Assembly (NCBI GenBank): GCA_963791145.1
Contig: CAWBRT010000003.1
Span: 186,001 to 250,000 of the forward strand
DNA length: 64,000 nucleotides
Direction of reading: 5' to 3'
Source of the DNA: CAWBRT01 sp963791145
GTDB lineage: Bacteria > Acidobacteriota > Terriglobia > Terriglobales > Acidobacteriaceae
Under the pieces are notes generated by a model. It ran no database searches. It worked only from the letters and a program-made list of their open reading frames with translations, and was not told where the DNA came from. Numbering within the stretch: position 1 is the stretch's first letter; every line of letters begins with the position of its first letter. Made by a program: the position numbers and the translations under genes. Below, piece after piece: positions 46,935 through 56,032 of the stretch.

Positions 46935-48113
46935 ATGAACATTAATCGTGCAATGGCATGGCTCGCAGTGGCGGTACCGTTTGTGGCCGCCGCCCTGCTT
47001 TCCGCTTGCGGCGGCGGTAGTAACCCTGTCAACCCCATCAACAGCACCAGCTATAGCTTTAGTTCGGCTGCGCCGAAGTTTGCCATCGTAGGGAATGACA
47101 ACTGTAGCCCCAAGGTGAGCGTGTTCTCGGTTAATGCCGCTACTGGCGCACTGCAAGAAGTTCCAAACTCACCCTTTGCAGTGAACGCACAGTGCCCTCG
47201 TGTGTCGGTTCATCCCAGCGGCAAATGGGTCTATGTTACCGACAGCTCTGGCGGCTCGGTGGAGGCATACGCAATCGACGGCAGCGGCAACCTGTCTCTG
47301 CTCGGTGTCGTATCCGACTCGGGGGCTGCTAATTCTGCGGCCTTCAGCACCGACGGAAAGTACATGTTCACGGCTGATTTCGATGCCTTTATCAGCGCCT
47401 TCCAAATCGACGGCGCCACGGGAGTGTTGACCAATCTTGGCGCTGTTAGCGCCGCGACCCCTGGCAGCTCGTCCGTCCCTGTTCTCTTCACGATTACCGT
47501 TGCCGGCAATTACCTCTATGCTGGCAGTCTGGCCTCAGGTTGGTCGATTGCCGAACCCTACATCTACGGCTTTACCGTAAATGCAAGCGGCAATCCCGTC
47601 AGCATCTCCGGTTTCCCATGGGTGATACCCGGTGTGATGGCCGGCTTTCTGACCGCCGATTGGAACGGTAGCTTTCTATATGCAGGCACCGTTAACATTG
47701 GCGGCACCATCCAGGACATTTATGGCTATAAGGTAAACTCTAACGGCTCCCTTACCGCGCTCACTGGCCCACCTGTTTTCGGCGGGAGCCAAAGCGACTT
47801 TTACCAGATGGTCTTTGAGCCACGGAACAAATTCGTGTATCTAGCCGACTCCAACGCAGGGGCCTGGGCATACTCGTTCGACTCGACTACCGGCGCGCTG
47901 GCCAAGGTCAACGGTTCGCCTTTCGCGGCTGGCTCTAACTCTCAGACTCTGGCGGTGGATCCCTCGGCTAAGTTCCTGTACGTCGTAAACTACGACTCAA
48001 ACGACATTAGCGGCTACAGGATCGATCAGAACACCGGGGCTCTCACTTCCATGGGCGGCACATTTCCATTTAACAACATGATTACACCTTACTCTATCGC
48101 TATTACACACTAG
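46935..48113 (+). CDS. Lactonase-type beta-propeller lipoprotein
   Basis: 392 residues. The signal peptide ends in a lipobox (AAALLSACGGG), so the mature protein should be lipid-anchored. The rest is built of repeated blades of the 6-phosphogluconolactonase/YVTN type: VSVFSVNAATGALQEVPNSP, VSVHPSGKWVYVTDSSGGSV, AYAIDGSGNLSLLGVVSDSG, YSFDSTTGALAKVNGSPFAA and LAVDPSAKFLYVVNYDSNDI. The exact activity is unknown; secreted members of this type are common in acidobacteria and may act in surface binding. GGAGAG precedes the ATG at 46935. A structured leader lies directly upstream. Confidence 0.85.
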   Translation: MNINRAMAWLAVAVPFVAAALLSACGGGSNPVNPINSTSYSFSSAAPKFAIVGNDNCSPKVSVFSVNAATGALQEVPNSPFAVNAQCPRVSVHPSGKWVYVTDSSGGSVEAYAIDGSGNLSLLGVVSDSGAANSAAFSTDGKYMFTADFDAFISAFQIDGATGVLTNLGAVSAATPGSSSVPVLFTITVAGNYLYAGSLASGWSIAEPYIYGFTVNASGNPVSISGFPWVIPGVMAGFLTADWNGSFLYAGTVNIGGTIQDIYGYKVNSNGSLTALTGPPVFGGSQSDFYQMVFEPRNKFVYLADSNAGAWAYSFDSTTGALAKVNGSPFAAGSNSQTLAVDPSAKFLYVVNYDSNDISGYRIDQNTGALTSMGGTFPFNNMITPYSIAITH

Positions 48114-48351
48114 AGACTCTGGGGCCGAACGATAGAACAGTTGCGGGCACCACGACGCTGATTTGCTACAAACAGCGAGGCCTGCAGAAGACGCATGGTT
48201 CGTCTCAACTGAGTTTCTGGTCAGCGCGGAACCTGGGGCAGCCACAGATGAGGACAAGTTAGAATCCCACACCTGCGAAAGGCGCGCAGATATGGGGCAC
48301 CAGCCATCCGGCGAATCCGACTTCCGAAGCTCTCTCGTATAATCGAGCCAT

Positions 48352-49597
48352 ATGGCTTTCCGTCCGGTAGAAGAGCAACTGCAATACTTGCGCAAGGGCG
48401 CGGTGGAGATCATTCGCGAGTCCGACCTGCGCGAGCGTCTCGAGCAGTCTCTGAAGTCCGGCCGGCCCATGCGCGTCAAGCTGGGCATGGATCCGACCGC
48501 GCCCGACCTTCATCTCGGCCACACCGTCCTCATGCGCAAGCTGAAGCACTTTCAGGACATGGGCCACACCGTCATCTTCCTCATCGGCGACTTCACCGGG
48601 CTGATCGGCGATCCCACCGGGCGCAACGCCACCCGCCCGCCGCTCTCGCGCGAGCAGATCAACGCCAACGCCGAAACCTACAAGGCGCAGGTCTTCAAGC
48701 TTCTCGACCCGGCCAAGACCGAGATCCGCTTCAACAGCGAGTGGCTCTTCCAGCTCGGCTTCGAGGGATTCATCCGGCTGGCCGCCAAGTTCACCGTCTC
48801 GCAGATGCTCGAGCGCGAGGACTTCCACAAGCGCTTCATGGAAGAGAAGCCGATCTCCGATGCACGAGCTGCTCTATCCGCTGGCCCAGGGATACGACTC
48901 GGTGGCACTTCAGGCCGACGTCGAGCTCGGCGGCACCGACCAGAAATTCAACCTGCTGGTCGGCCGCGAGCTGCAGCGCCACTACGGCCAGCCCCCGCAG
49001 ATCGTGCTCACCACGCCGCTGCTCGAAGGGCTCGACGGCGTGCAGAAAATGTCGAAGTCATACGGCAATTACGTGGGCATCACCGAGCCGCCCACCGAGA
49101 TGTTCGGCAAGCTGATGTCGATCTCCGACGAGCTGATGTGGCGCTACTACGAGCTGCTGACCGATCTCACCATGCCCGAGATCGCCGCCCTGCAGCGCCA
49201 GGCGCAAGCCGGACAGCTGCACCCGATGGAGGCCAAAAAGACCCTGGCCGGACGAATCGTTGCCGACTTCCACTCCGCCGCTCAGGCTAAAGAGGCGGCC
49301 GAGAACTGGGCGCGCCAGTTTCAGCGCGACGAGGTTCCGGAGAACATCGAAGACGTGAGCCTGCAGGCCAGCGAGTTCGGCGCTCCCGACGGCAACGGCC
49401 GCTCGTCGATCAAGCTGGACAAGCTCCTGGTGCGGGCAGGGCTGGCCGGATCGGCTTCCGATGCCCAGCGCAAGATCAAGGCGGGTTCGGTGCGTGTCGA
49501 CGGCCAGCAGACTCGCGAGCTCTTTCTGCATACCGCCCTGCCTGCTCAGCTCATCATCCGCGTCGGCCGGCTGATGAAACGGATTGCGCTCAGCTAG
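48352..49597 (+). CDS. tyrS: Tyrosyl-tRNA synthetase (one +1 break)
   Basis: About 414 residues. Class I motifs are present: VKLGMDPTAPDLHLGHTVLM with the HIGH-type motif, FLIGDFTGLIGDPTGRN, and after an extra base at 48859 DVELGGTDQKFNLLVGRELQ and the KMSKS motif in LDGVQKMSKSYGNYVG. A C-terminal S4 RNA-binding domain follows (IKLDKLLVRAGLAGSASDAQ). The enzyme charges tRNA-Tyr; the layout is that of the long TyrZ-like form. The break falls between EEKPIS and MHELLYPLAQGYDSVAL. An essential gene cannot be a pseudogene unless a second copy exists, so sequence error is the simplest view. Confidence 0.95.
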
Positions 49598-49691
49598 GAC
49601 CAAACTTTCCTTCCCGCAGCTTAGGTATACTTGCCCTGTGAGCGGTCAGTATTGGCCTGCCGAAATGTTGAAAGTCTGGAGGTTCGTGAGC

Positions 49692-50165
49692 ATGAAAGGA
49701 AGCGAGAAGGTAATTGCCGCGCTGAACGGGGCCTTGCAGGAGGAGTTGACTGCTATCAACCAGTATTTTCTTCACTCCGAGATGTGCGAGAACTGGAAAT
49801 ACACGAGGATTTCCAAATACGTGAAGAAGCTGTCGATCGTGGAAATGAAGCATGCGGAAGAGTTGATCGAGCGCATCCTCTTCCTGGATGGCTCCCCGAA
49901 CATGGCGGCACCATTGCAATTGCGGGTCGGAAAAACGGTGAAGCAGCAGTTGGAAAACGACCTGAAGCTCGAGCTGGGTGCAGTGAAGTTATACAACGAT
50001 GCGGTGAAGCTGGCGCGGGCCGAGGGTGACAATGGAAGCGCCGACCTGTTGATGTCGATTCTGAAGGACGAAGAAGAGCACGCCGACTGGCAGGAAGCGC
50101 AGCTGACCCAGATCAAAGATCTTGGCTACGAGCTTTACTTGAGCGAGCAGATCGAGAAGGAATAG
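49692..50165 (+). CDS. bfr: Bacterioferritin 2
   Basis: 157 residues, starting MKGSEKVIAALNGALQEELT. Ferroxidase ligands are in QEELTAINQYFLHSEM, VEMKHAEELIERILFLDG and LKDEEEHADWQEAQL; the heme-ligand methionine (VEMKHAE) is kept. It is closer to the classical E. coli Bfr pattern than the paralogue at 15715. GGAGG lies nine bases before the ATG. It is unbroken and followed by a strong terminator, and stands alone behind tyrS. Confidence 0.95.
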   Translation: MKGSEKVIAALNGALQEELTAINQYFLHSEMCENWKYTRISKYVKKLSIVEMKHAEELIERILFLDGSPNMAAPLQLRVGKTVKQQLENDLKLELGAVKLYNDAVKLARAEGDNGSADLLMSILKDEEEHADWQEAQLTQIKDLGYELYLSEQIEKE

Positions 50166-50190
50166 GCAAAAAGCCGGCATTATGTATGCG

Positions 50191-50217
50191 AAGGCCCGCG
50201 CCTGCCGCGGGCCTTTT
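50191..50217 (+). terminator. Terminator of the second bacterioferritin gene
   Basis: AAGGCCCGCG/CGCGGGCCTT with a five-base loop and a following TTT tract, 26 bases behind the stop. Confidence 0.92.
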
Positions 50218-50251
50218 TGCGCCTGCAAGCGCCAAGACTTGCCTTTAGCAT

Positions 50252-50617
50252 TCACCGCTGCGGTTTGCTTCTCCTGGTCCTTCTGTTTGTCTTGGGAGCT
50301 GCCGCGGGAGAGTTCTGCCCCGCTGCCGGCAAGAACACGGCCATACCCGGAGTGTTCGGTTCCCCAGCCGCCGGCAGCGCATTGACGGCGCGCATGACAT
50401 TGGCATTGCCCGGCGTTCCCGAAACGCGATCAGAGGCGTCCGGAACGCCACCGGCAAAGCCAGGAGACGGCGGAGAGCTGTGCCCGGTTTCCCCTGTCAG
50501 GATCTGGTTCTGATTGGGGCTGGGACTCATGCTGTTGATCGTGGTCCGTTGCCCCAGGCAAAAACAACTGGCCAGCAGCAGCGCTGCCGCACCGAAAAAG
50601 AAATTCCTCATGCCCAT
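50252..50617 (-). CDS. Small secreted hypothetical protein
   Basis: 121 residues. MGMRNFFFGAAALLLASCFC is a signal peptide, possibly a lipobox with cysteine at the ASC position. The mature part is low-complexity, rich in proline, glycine, serine and asparagine (SPSPNQNQILTGETGHSSPP), and ends in a basic tail. No family recognised. GGGGA precedes the ATG at 50617. It faces the terminator of bfr 2. The 346 bases to lpxC contain no gene. Confidence 0.5.
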   Translation of the reverse strand: MGMRNFFFGAAALLLASCFCLGQRTTINSMSPSPNQNQILTGETGHSSPPSPGFAGGVPDASDRVSGTPGNANVMRAVNALPAAGEPNTPGMAVFLPAAGQNSPAAAPKTNRRTRRSKPQR

Positions 50618-50963
50618 GTTCCCCGTTGAGTCTCCTGATGCAGTTTTTGCCCAGGTGAATTCATACTCCTGTTTGCACTTTGGAATATCGCCCAGACACA
50701 AAGGTTTGCCTGGAGCGGCCACCGAAACACTCCCTCCGCTTTCGTGTTTGCGCTCGATGAGATAGAAACCCAACCGGCACAGATAATTGCGAGCCGTCCG
50801 GGACAGAAATTCCCCTCTGTGATGCGTTTTTGACACAGGGCTGGGTGCCAACATGCGTGGCCGAAGTTCCACGTGTGTCGCAAATTTACCACAGTCACAA
50901 AACCTTCATTTACCGGTAATGTATTCGGTGGACACCAGTTACAACGGATAAAGTAAGCAGACG

Positions 50964-51869
50964 GTGAGTTTCGAACAGACAATCCGTTCGCCCATTGAGT
51001 TCAGCGGCGTGGGGCTGCACAGCGGCGCACCGGTGCGCATGCGCATCCTGCCGGCGACGGCGGGCTCGGGAATTCTCTTTCGCCGGGTCGATCTCGACGG
51101 CTTCATCGTCGAGGCCGTGGGGCGCAACGTGGCCAAGGTCAGCTACGCCACCAGCGTGATGAAAAAAGGCGTGCTGATTTCGACCACCGAGCACCTGCTT
51201 TCGGCCTTTCTGGGATTGGGAATCGACAACGCCATCGTCGAGCTCGACGGCCTGGAGCTGCCGATCCTGGACGGCAGCGCCCTGCCGATCGTCGATGCCG
51301 CCCTGCGGGCAGGTCTGCGGCAGCAGCGGCGTAAACGCCTCTACATGCGGGTCAAGCAGGCGGTGGAGCTGCGCGAGGGCAGCAAGTCGATCACCGTCTA
51401 TCCGGCGGACTCTTACCGGATTCATTATCGAATCGACTTCCCGCATCCTCTCATCGGCGACAAAGAGTTCACGGTCGAGCTCACCAACGGCAGCTACATC
51501 AAGCAAATTGCTCCCGCCAGAACCTTCGGCTTTTTGCGTGACGAGGCGGCGTTGCGCAACATGGGACTGATCCGCGGAGCCTCCGAAGAAAATGCCATCG
51601 TGCTAACCGATGACGGCATCCGCAATCCGCCGCTGCGCTTCCCCGATGAATTCGTCCGCCACAAGGTTCTGGACCTGATCGGCGACCTCGCCCTGCTCGG
51701 GCATCCGCTGCTGGGACGCGTGGAAGCCGACCGGGCGGGACATGCGATGCATACGGCACTGGTTTCCCGCCTGCTGCGCGACCACTCGCTGTGGGAGCTG
51801 GCGACTCTGCCGGAGAGTTATTCCAGCCCGCCTCCCGCCGAGCTTGCAGTCGCCGGAGAGCTTGCCTAG
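50964..51869 (+). CDS. lpxC: UDP-3-O-acyl-N-acetylglucosamine deacetylase
   Basis: 301 residues starting with GTG. The two LpxC domains are clear: SGVGLHSGAPVRMRILPA, the first zinc histidine in ISTTEHLLSAFLGLGIDNA, LPILDGSALPIVDAA, the substrate loop ARTFGFLRDEAALRNMGLIR, and the remaining zinc ligands in FVRHKVLDLIGDLALLGHPL and GRVEADRAGHAMH. It performs the committed step of lipid A synthesis, so the organism has a lipopolysaccharide outer membrane. Other lipid A genes are not present here. Confidence 0.96.
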   Translation: MSFEQTIRSPIEFSGVGLHSGAPVRMRILPATAGSGILFRRVDLDGFIVEAVGRNVAKVSYATSVMKKGVLISTTEHLLSAFLGLGIDNAIVELDGLELPILDGSALPIVDAALRAGLRQQRRKRLYMRVKQAVELREGSKSITVYPADSYRIHYRIDFPHPLIGDKEFTVELTNGSYIKQIAPARTFGFLRDEAALRNMGLIRGASEENAIVLTDDGIRNPPLRFPDEFVRHKVLDLIGDLALLGHPLLGRVEADRAGHAMHTALVSRLLRDHSLWELATLPESYSSPPPAELAVAGELA

Positions 51870-52035
51870 ACTTTGCCGTAACCGCGACAGAGACACGTCA
51901 ATCCTGAGCAACCAGACTTTCAACAGCGCCGCTGCCGCGGCTCTGATATGTTGAAGCAAAGAATCCGCTGTTATACAACTCTGCTTTGGGATAACCAGCC
52001 GGACGCTTAGCGCCGGCGGAGATGAGAGAGTCGCC

Positions 52036-53100
52036 ATGAGCGCAACCATTCTGGTGTCGGCCGGTTGTCTGGAAAGCTTCTGCAATGCGGTATTGAAAAA
52101 GGCCGGCCTTGCCGAGCGGAACGCCTTCACCCTGACCGAGTCGCTGCTTTTTGGCGATCTGCGCGGACTCGCCGCTCATGGCGTGGCGCGTCTGCCCGAG
52201 TATCTCGCCAGGGTGAACGCCGGCGTCATGAACCTCGACCCGCCCATGCCCATCGAGCGGGAGACGCCCGGCTCGGCTCTGCTGGACGCCAATAACGGCC
52301 TCGGCCAGGTCGCCGGCGCCAAGGCCATGGCCATGGCGATCGAGAAGGCCAAGACCAATGGTGTCGCGCTGGTCGCCGTCAAGAACTCCAACCATTTCGG
52401 CGCCGCCGCTTACTTCGCCCGCATGGCTTGCGAGGCGGACATGATCGGGCTGGTGACCACCAACGCCGCGCCTTCCATTGCGCCCTACGGCGCTAAGGTC
52501 GCGCTGGTGGGAACCAATCCGCTGTGCGCGGCCATTCCCGCCGCTAATCGCCGGCCGATTCTGCTGGATATGGCGACCTCGGTCGTCGCCCGCGGCAAAA
52601 TCTGGCTCGCCGGGCTGGCGGGCAAAAAGATTCCCCTGGGCTGGGCGCTCGATCAGGAAGGCCGTCCGACCGAGGATCCCATCGCCGGGCAGGCTGGAAG
52701 CCTGGAAGCCATCGGCGGCGCCAAGGGCGCCGGCCTCTCGCTGGTCATCGACATCCTATGCGGCGTGATGACCGGCACCGGCCTTTCGGGCGATGTGCGG
52801 CTCATCGCCGATCTCACCGCTCCGTCGCATACCGCCCATCTGCTGATGGCCATCAACGTCGCTCGCTTCATCGACGTGCAATTGTTCAAGGACAATATCG
52901 ACAAGGTGATCGAGCGGGTGAAGTCGCTGCCCTCCGTCAGCGGATCGGAAATTTTCCTGCCGGGAGAGATCGAACTCAACCTGGAGGAGAAGCGCCGGGC
53001 CGAGGGTATTCCGCTGGCCGCCAACGTGGTTGAGGGCCTCAACAAACTGGCGGAGCAGTATGCCGTGCCCAAGCTGCGCACGGCGGCAGCAGGCGCATAA
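52036..53100 (+). CDS. Malate/L-lactate dehydrogenase family oxidoreductase (Ldh2-type)
   Basis: 354 residues. The fold is the non-Rossmann Ldh2/MDG family: ESLLFGDLRGLAAHGVARLP, LLDANNGLGQVAGAKAMAMA, VALVAVKNSNHFGAAAYFAR with the catalytic histidine, MIGLVTTNAAPSIAPYGAKV and LGTNPLCAAIP-like VGTNPLCAAIPAA. Members reduce 2-oxoacids with NAD(P)H, including malate, ureidoglycolate and sulfolactate; the substrate cannot be told from sequence. It is unbroken and monocistronic-looking, with FmdB about 150 bases downstream on the same strand. Confidence 0.88.
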   Translation: MSATILVSAGCLESFCNAVLKKAGLAERNAFTLTESLLFGDLRGLAAHGVARLPEYLARVNAGVMNLDPPMPIERETPGSALLDANNGLGQVAGAKAMAMAIEKAKTNGVALVAVKNSNHFGAAAYFARMACEADMIGLVTTNAAPSIAPYGAKVALVGTNPLCAAIPAANRRPILLDMATSVVARGKIWLAGLAGKKIPLGWALDQEGRPTEDPIAGQAGSLEAIGGAKGAGLSLVIDILCGVMTGTGLSGDVRLIADLTAPSHTAHLLMAINVARFIDVQLFKDNIDKVIERVKSLPSVSGSEIFLPGEIELNLEEKRRAEGIPLAANVVEGLNKLAEQYAVPKLRTAAAGA

Positions 53101-53252
53101 AGTCGCGCCAATCAGCTCCGGGCGCGAATTGACGCCTCACCTGCCGCAACTTAGAATGAAAGCAGGCGCTTATTTGCCTTGCCAGCCGGTAAGGCAGCCG
53201 CTTTGGTTGCGGCTCATTGCGCAAGTCGACTCGGTTTGGAGTACCGCTTCCC

Positions 53253-53567
53253 GTGCCTCTCTACGAATACCGTTGTAAGAACTGCCAACATAAATTCGAA
53301 AGAATTCAGAAATTCTCCGACGATCCCGTTCGCCTCTGCCCCGAGTGCGGGCAGCAGGCGGTCGAGCAGATGCTTTCGGCTCCGGCCGTGCAATTCAAGG
53401 GCTCCGGCTGGTATGTGACCGATTACGGTCGCAAAAGCGGCCCGTCCGAGTCCGCGGACGGCAAAGGAAACGGAAGCTCATCGATTTCGTCTTCCGCATC
53501 CGAGAGCAAGCCTGCCGCTTCGGCCGACAGCAAGCCTGCCTCCCCAGCCAAGGAAGCTAGTTCCTAG
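53253..53567 (+). CDS. FmdB-type zinc ribbon protein
   Basis: 104 residues from GTG at 53253. The N-terminus PLYEYRCKNCQHKFERIQKF with later RLCPECGQQ gives the four-cysteine FmdB zinc ribbon; the segment VQFKGSGWYVTDYGRKSG is also typical. A serine/alanine/lysine-rich tail follows. Such small proteins were first linked to formamidase control, but most are of unknown role. An ATG extension at 53217 is open but not conserved in character. Confidence 0.85.
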   Translation: MPLYEYRCKNCQHKFERIQKFSDDPVRLCPECGQQAVEQMLSAPAVQFKGSGWYVTDYGRKSGPSESADGKGNGSSSISSSASESKPAASADSKPASPAKEASS

Positions 53568-53733
53568 GCCGCCTTTCGTTCACTCAGAGGGCTCTCCGCA
53601 TGGTGATCCGGCAAGGCGGCACCTGTCGTCAGCCGGATTCGCAATCGCTCCTCGCGCAGCGGTGATCAAACGGACAAAATAGAACTGCCCCGGCGTCCGC
53701 ACGGTCCACCAGGGCAATCTTCTTTCCGATCAA

Positions 53734-54243
53734 TCAGGCGGCTTTTCTTCGCGGGGGAACCTTGGCGCCGGCGCGTCGCGCCTTGGACAAGCCGATGGCA
53801 ATCGCCTGTTTCGGATTGTCCACGCTGTGTTTCTCCTCTTTCATGTGCCGCATCTCTTTGCCCACCATCTGCTGGGCCTTCGGTCCGTACTTGCGCGACC
53901 TGCCGGAAGCAGAACGGCGCGAGCGAGAAGCGGTTGTCGCGCGGGTGCGACCCCGACGAGTTGAGCGCCGCGAGGACGTTGTGGCCCTCCTGGAAGTAGT
54001 GGACGCCGAGCGACGCCTGGCTGTGGCACGCCGCCGTGTGCCGGCTGCTGCGCGTCTGGAACGCCCGCGGCTGCGAGTTGGGCTGGAAACGGCGGTGCGT
54101 GACGAGCGCCGCCTGGCTGCTGTGCGGGAACCGGAAGCGGTTGAGCGGCGACGGCCGCGGCTGGCGGTTGCGCGGCTCCTGCCGGTGGCCGACCTGCGCG
54201 CTGAACGTGATCGCGACGTCGCTCTGCGAGTGTTTGCTGCCAT
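53734..54243 (-). CDS. Highly basic DUF6496-type protein with histone-like repeat region
   Basis: 169 residues. The first 115 are almost entirely arginine, serine, threonine and alanine (RATSRSRSARRSATGRSRAT), resembling histone H1-like or protamine-like tails. The last 50 form a compact domain (KYGPKAQQMVGKEMRHMKEE, NPKQAIAIGLSKARRAGAKV) of the DUF6496 type. DNA compaction is a reasonable inference for the tail. AGGAGG lies nine bases before the ATG at 54243. Opposite-strand open frames are shadows of the repeated codons. Confidence 0.75.
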   Translation of the reverse strand: MAANTRRATSRSRSARRSATGRSRATASRGRRRSTASGSRTAARRRSSRTAVSSPTRSRGRSRRAAAGTRRRATARRRSASTTSRRATTSSRRSTRRGRTRATTASRSRRSASGRSRKYGPKAQQMVGKEMRHMKEEKHSVDNPKQAIAIGLSKARRAGAKVPPRRKAA

Positions 54244-54449
54244 AGGTTTAGCCTCCTGCCGAGTGAGACGCCCGGCAACGCGCCAGGAGTTGCGCCCGAA
54301 TTCGCAGCCAGCGAGCAACAAAGCTGCGCCAGATCACATATCTTCGCTTGCTGCTGCTTAAATTTCTGCGCAAGAGAAACTGCGGCGAGTTCATGCCACG
54401 GTTGGCAAATCCGCCACACGCTGTGGAACTCGAACGGGCTTCACTCGAA

Positions 54450-54606
54450 GAAGAAACGTCATTCCGAGCGAGCGATGCTTTATCGCGAGTCGAGGAATCT
54501 TGTGTTGGCGGCGAGAACGCAAGATCCCTCGGCTCGGCCGCAATGTCCGCCCAGCGAATGCAAACGCAGCATTCGCTCGGGCCGGACGGCCGCCTCGCTT
54601 GATCTC
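54450..54606. repeat. GTCATTCCGAGCG-type palindromic repeat, left part
   Basis: It starts CGTCATTCCGAGCGAGCGAT and includes several inner hairpins (for example GCGAATGCAAACGCAGCATTCGC). Its right end, GACGGAATGACG, appears only at 55968-55979, beyond the insertion sequence, so the palindrome has been split by the element. Confidence 0.7.
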
Positions 54607-54683
54607 ATAACGACGTTGGCTCCGCTGGCCAGAGTACGATGGTTAGCGGCGAAGCAAACCTGGACTCGGGGACGGAGCCAACG

Positions 54684-55720
54684 ATGTTGATTATAGGCTG
54701 TGATTTCCATGCTGGGTTTCAGGTTTTGTCGATCTTTGACAACCGAAGTGACGAAGTAAGCGAGAAGAGGTTGGCGCATCCAGCCGAAGCCATAGAGTTT
54801 TACCGAGGCTTAACCGATCCTGCCCGGGTCGGGATTGAAGCTGGGGCGCCCTGCCAGTGGTTTCGGCGGTTGCTGGCCGAGAGCGGGCACGATCTGTGGG
54901 TGGGCGATGCGGCCAAGATACGTGCGGCGGAGACGCGCAAGCAGAAGACGGATCGGCGGGATGCCGAGCTGTTGATGCGGCTGATGGTGGAGGAGCGGTT
55001 TCCGCGGATCTGGGTGCCGAGCGAAGAAGAGCGGGATGTGCGGCAGTTGCTGATGGACCGGCATCACCGTCTGAAGGCGCGGACGGCGGCCAAGAACCAG
55101 TTGCAGTCTCTGGCTATGAACCAGGGGGTTCAGAAGGGCAAGCGGCTGTGGACGATGGCGGGACGCCAGTTGTTGGCCGATCTGGAGATGATGCCGCACG
55201 CAGCCCGTCGTCGCGATCAGTTGTTGCAGTGGGTAGGATTACTGGATCAGCAGATCGCAGAGCTGGATGTTTTGATTGCGGCGGAGGCGAAAAGGCGTCC
55301 TGCCAGCCTGCTGCTGATGACTCATCCTGGCATTGGGGTACAGACGGCGCTGGCGGCGGTGCTTACCTTGGGTGATGTAACCCGCTTTGCCCATGCCCGC
55401 AAGGCCCCAGCTATCTCGGCCTGGTACCGAGCGAGTACAGCTCGGGCGGCAAGCAGCGGCTGGGACACATCAGCAAACAGGGATCGGCGTTGATGCGGTT
55501 TCTGTTGGTCGAGGCCGGGCAAACGGCAGTGCGCTTCGATGAGGAGTTAAAGCGCGCCTACCAACGCCTGTGGGTGCGTAAGGGCAATCGCGCGGTGGCC
55601 AAAGTGATGGTGGCCCGCCGCTTGGCCGTGAGGTTGTACTGGATGCTCCGCAACCAGTGGACGTACGCGGAGCTGGTTCGTCATGTGGGTGAGCCCGAGT
55701 CATTCCGTGGCAAGCAGTAA
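54684..55720 (+). CDS. IS110/IS1111-type DEDD transposase (one -1 break)
   Basis: About 345 residues. The RuvC-like domain starts LIIGCDFHAGFQVLSIFD (first aspartate), then VGIEAGAPCQWF (glutamate) and QKTDRRDAELLMRLM (aspartate pair). The C-terminal part has THPGIGVQTALAAVLTLGDV and, past a break near 55405-55408, YLGLVPSEYSSGGKQRLGHI and SALMRFLLVEAGQTAVR with the conserved serine. The break is a missing C in a run of C, unlike the extra-base breaks in host genes; it may be true decay or a homopolymer error. GGAG precedes the ATG at 54684. Confidence 0.88.
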
Positions 55721-55953
55721 CTGAGCCGGTCGCTTGTGTGGGCAGCCCGCCTCCCTTGAGAGCAGGGGAGTTCGAAGAAGAGAATCTTGGTCCCGCACTG
55801 CGGGACCGAATAGATGGTTGGTGGAACCAGTTCCACCGCAGATTCTACCAACGAGCCTGGTTATGCTTCGCAGAAAAGCAACAACAAAAGCAACAACGCT
55901 GGGGAAAGGAAAAAGGCACCGCCCCGCAATGGGAGTCGTGTGCCTTGACAATC
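55721..55953 (+). ncRNA. Candidate bridge RNA region of the IS1111-like element
   Basis: The non-coding stretch contains two neighbouring perfect hairpins, GGTCCCGCA/GCGGGACC (55789-55806) and GGTGGAA/TTCCACC (55820-55837). In IS1111-type elements the guide RNA is produced from this end. Extent and loops are not established. Confidence 0.4.
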
Positions 55954-56032
55954 CCAACGTCGTTATAGACGGAATGACGTTTTTTCTTTTTGGGATACAG
56001 TATCTCTGGTTGCGCCCTGAACCGTCCCGCCC

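Larger units (their letters stand above)
54607..55966 (+). mobile_element. IS110-family (IS1111-like) insertion sequence inside a palindrome
   Basis: The ends are ATAACGACGTTGG (54607-54619) and CCAACGTCGTTAT (55954-55966), a perfect 13-base inverted pair. Inside are a DEDD transposase gene and about 245 non-coding bases behind it. Subterminal inverted repeats and a 3' non-coding part are traits of the IS1111 group, known to insert into palindromic repeats. Flanking sequence belongs to a GTCATTCC palindrome. Confidence 0.8.
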
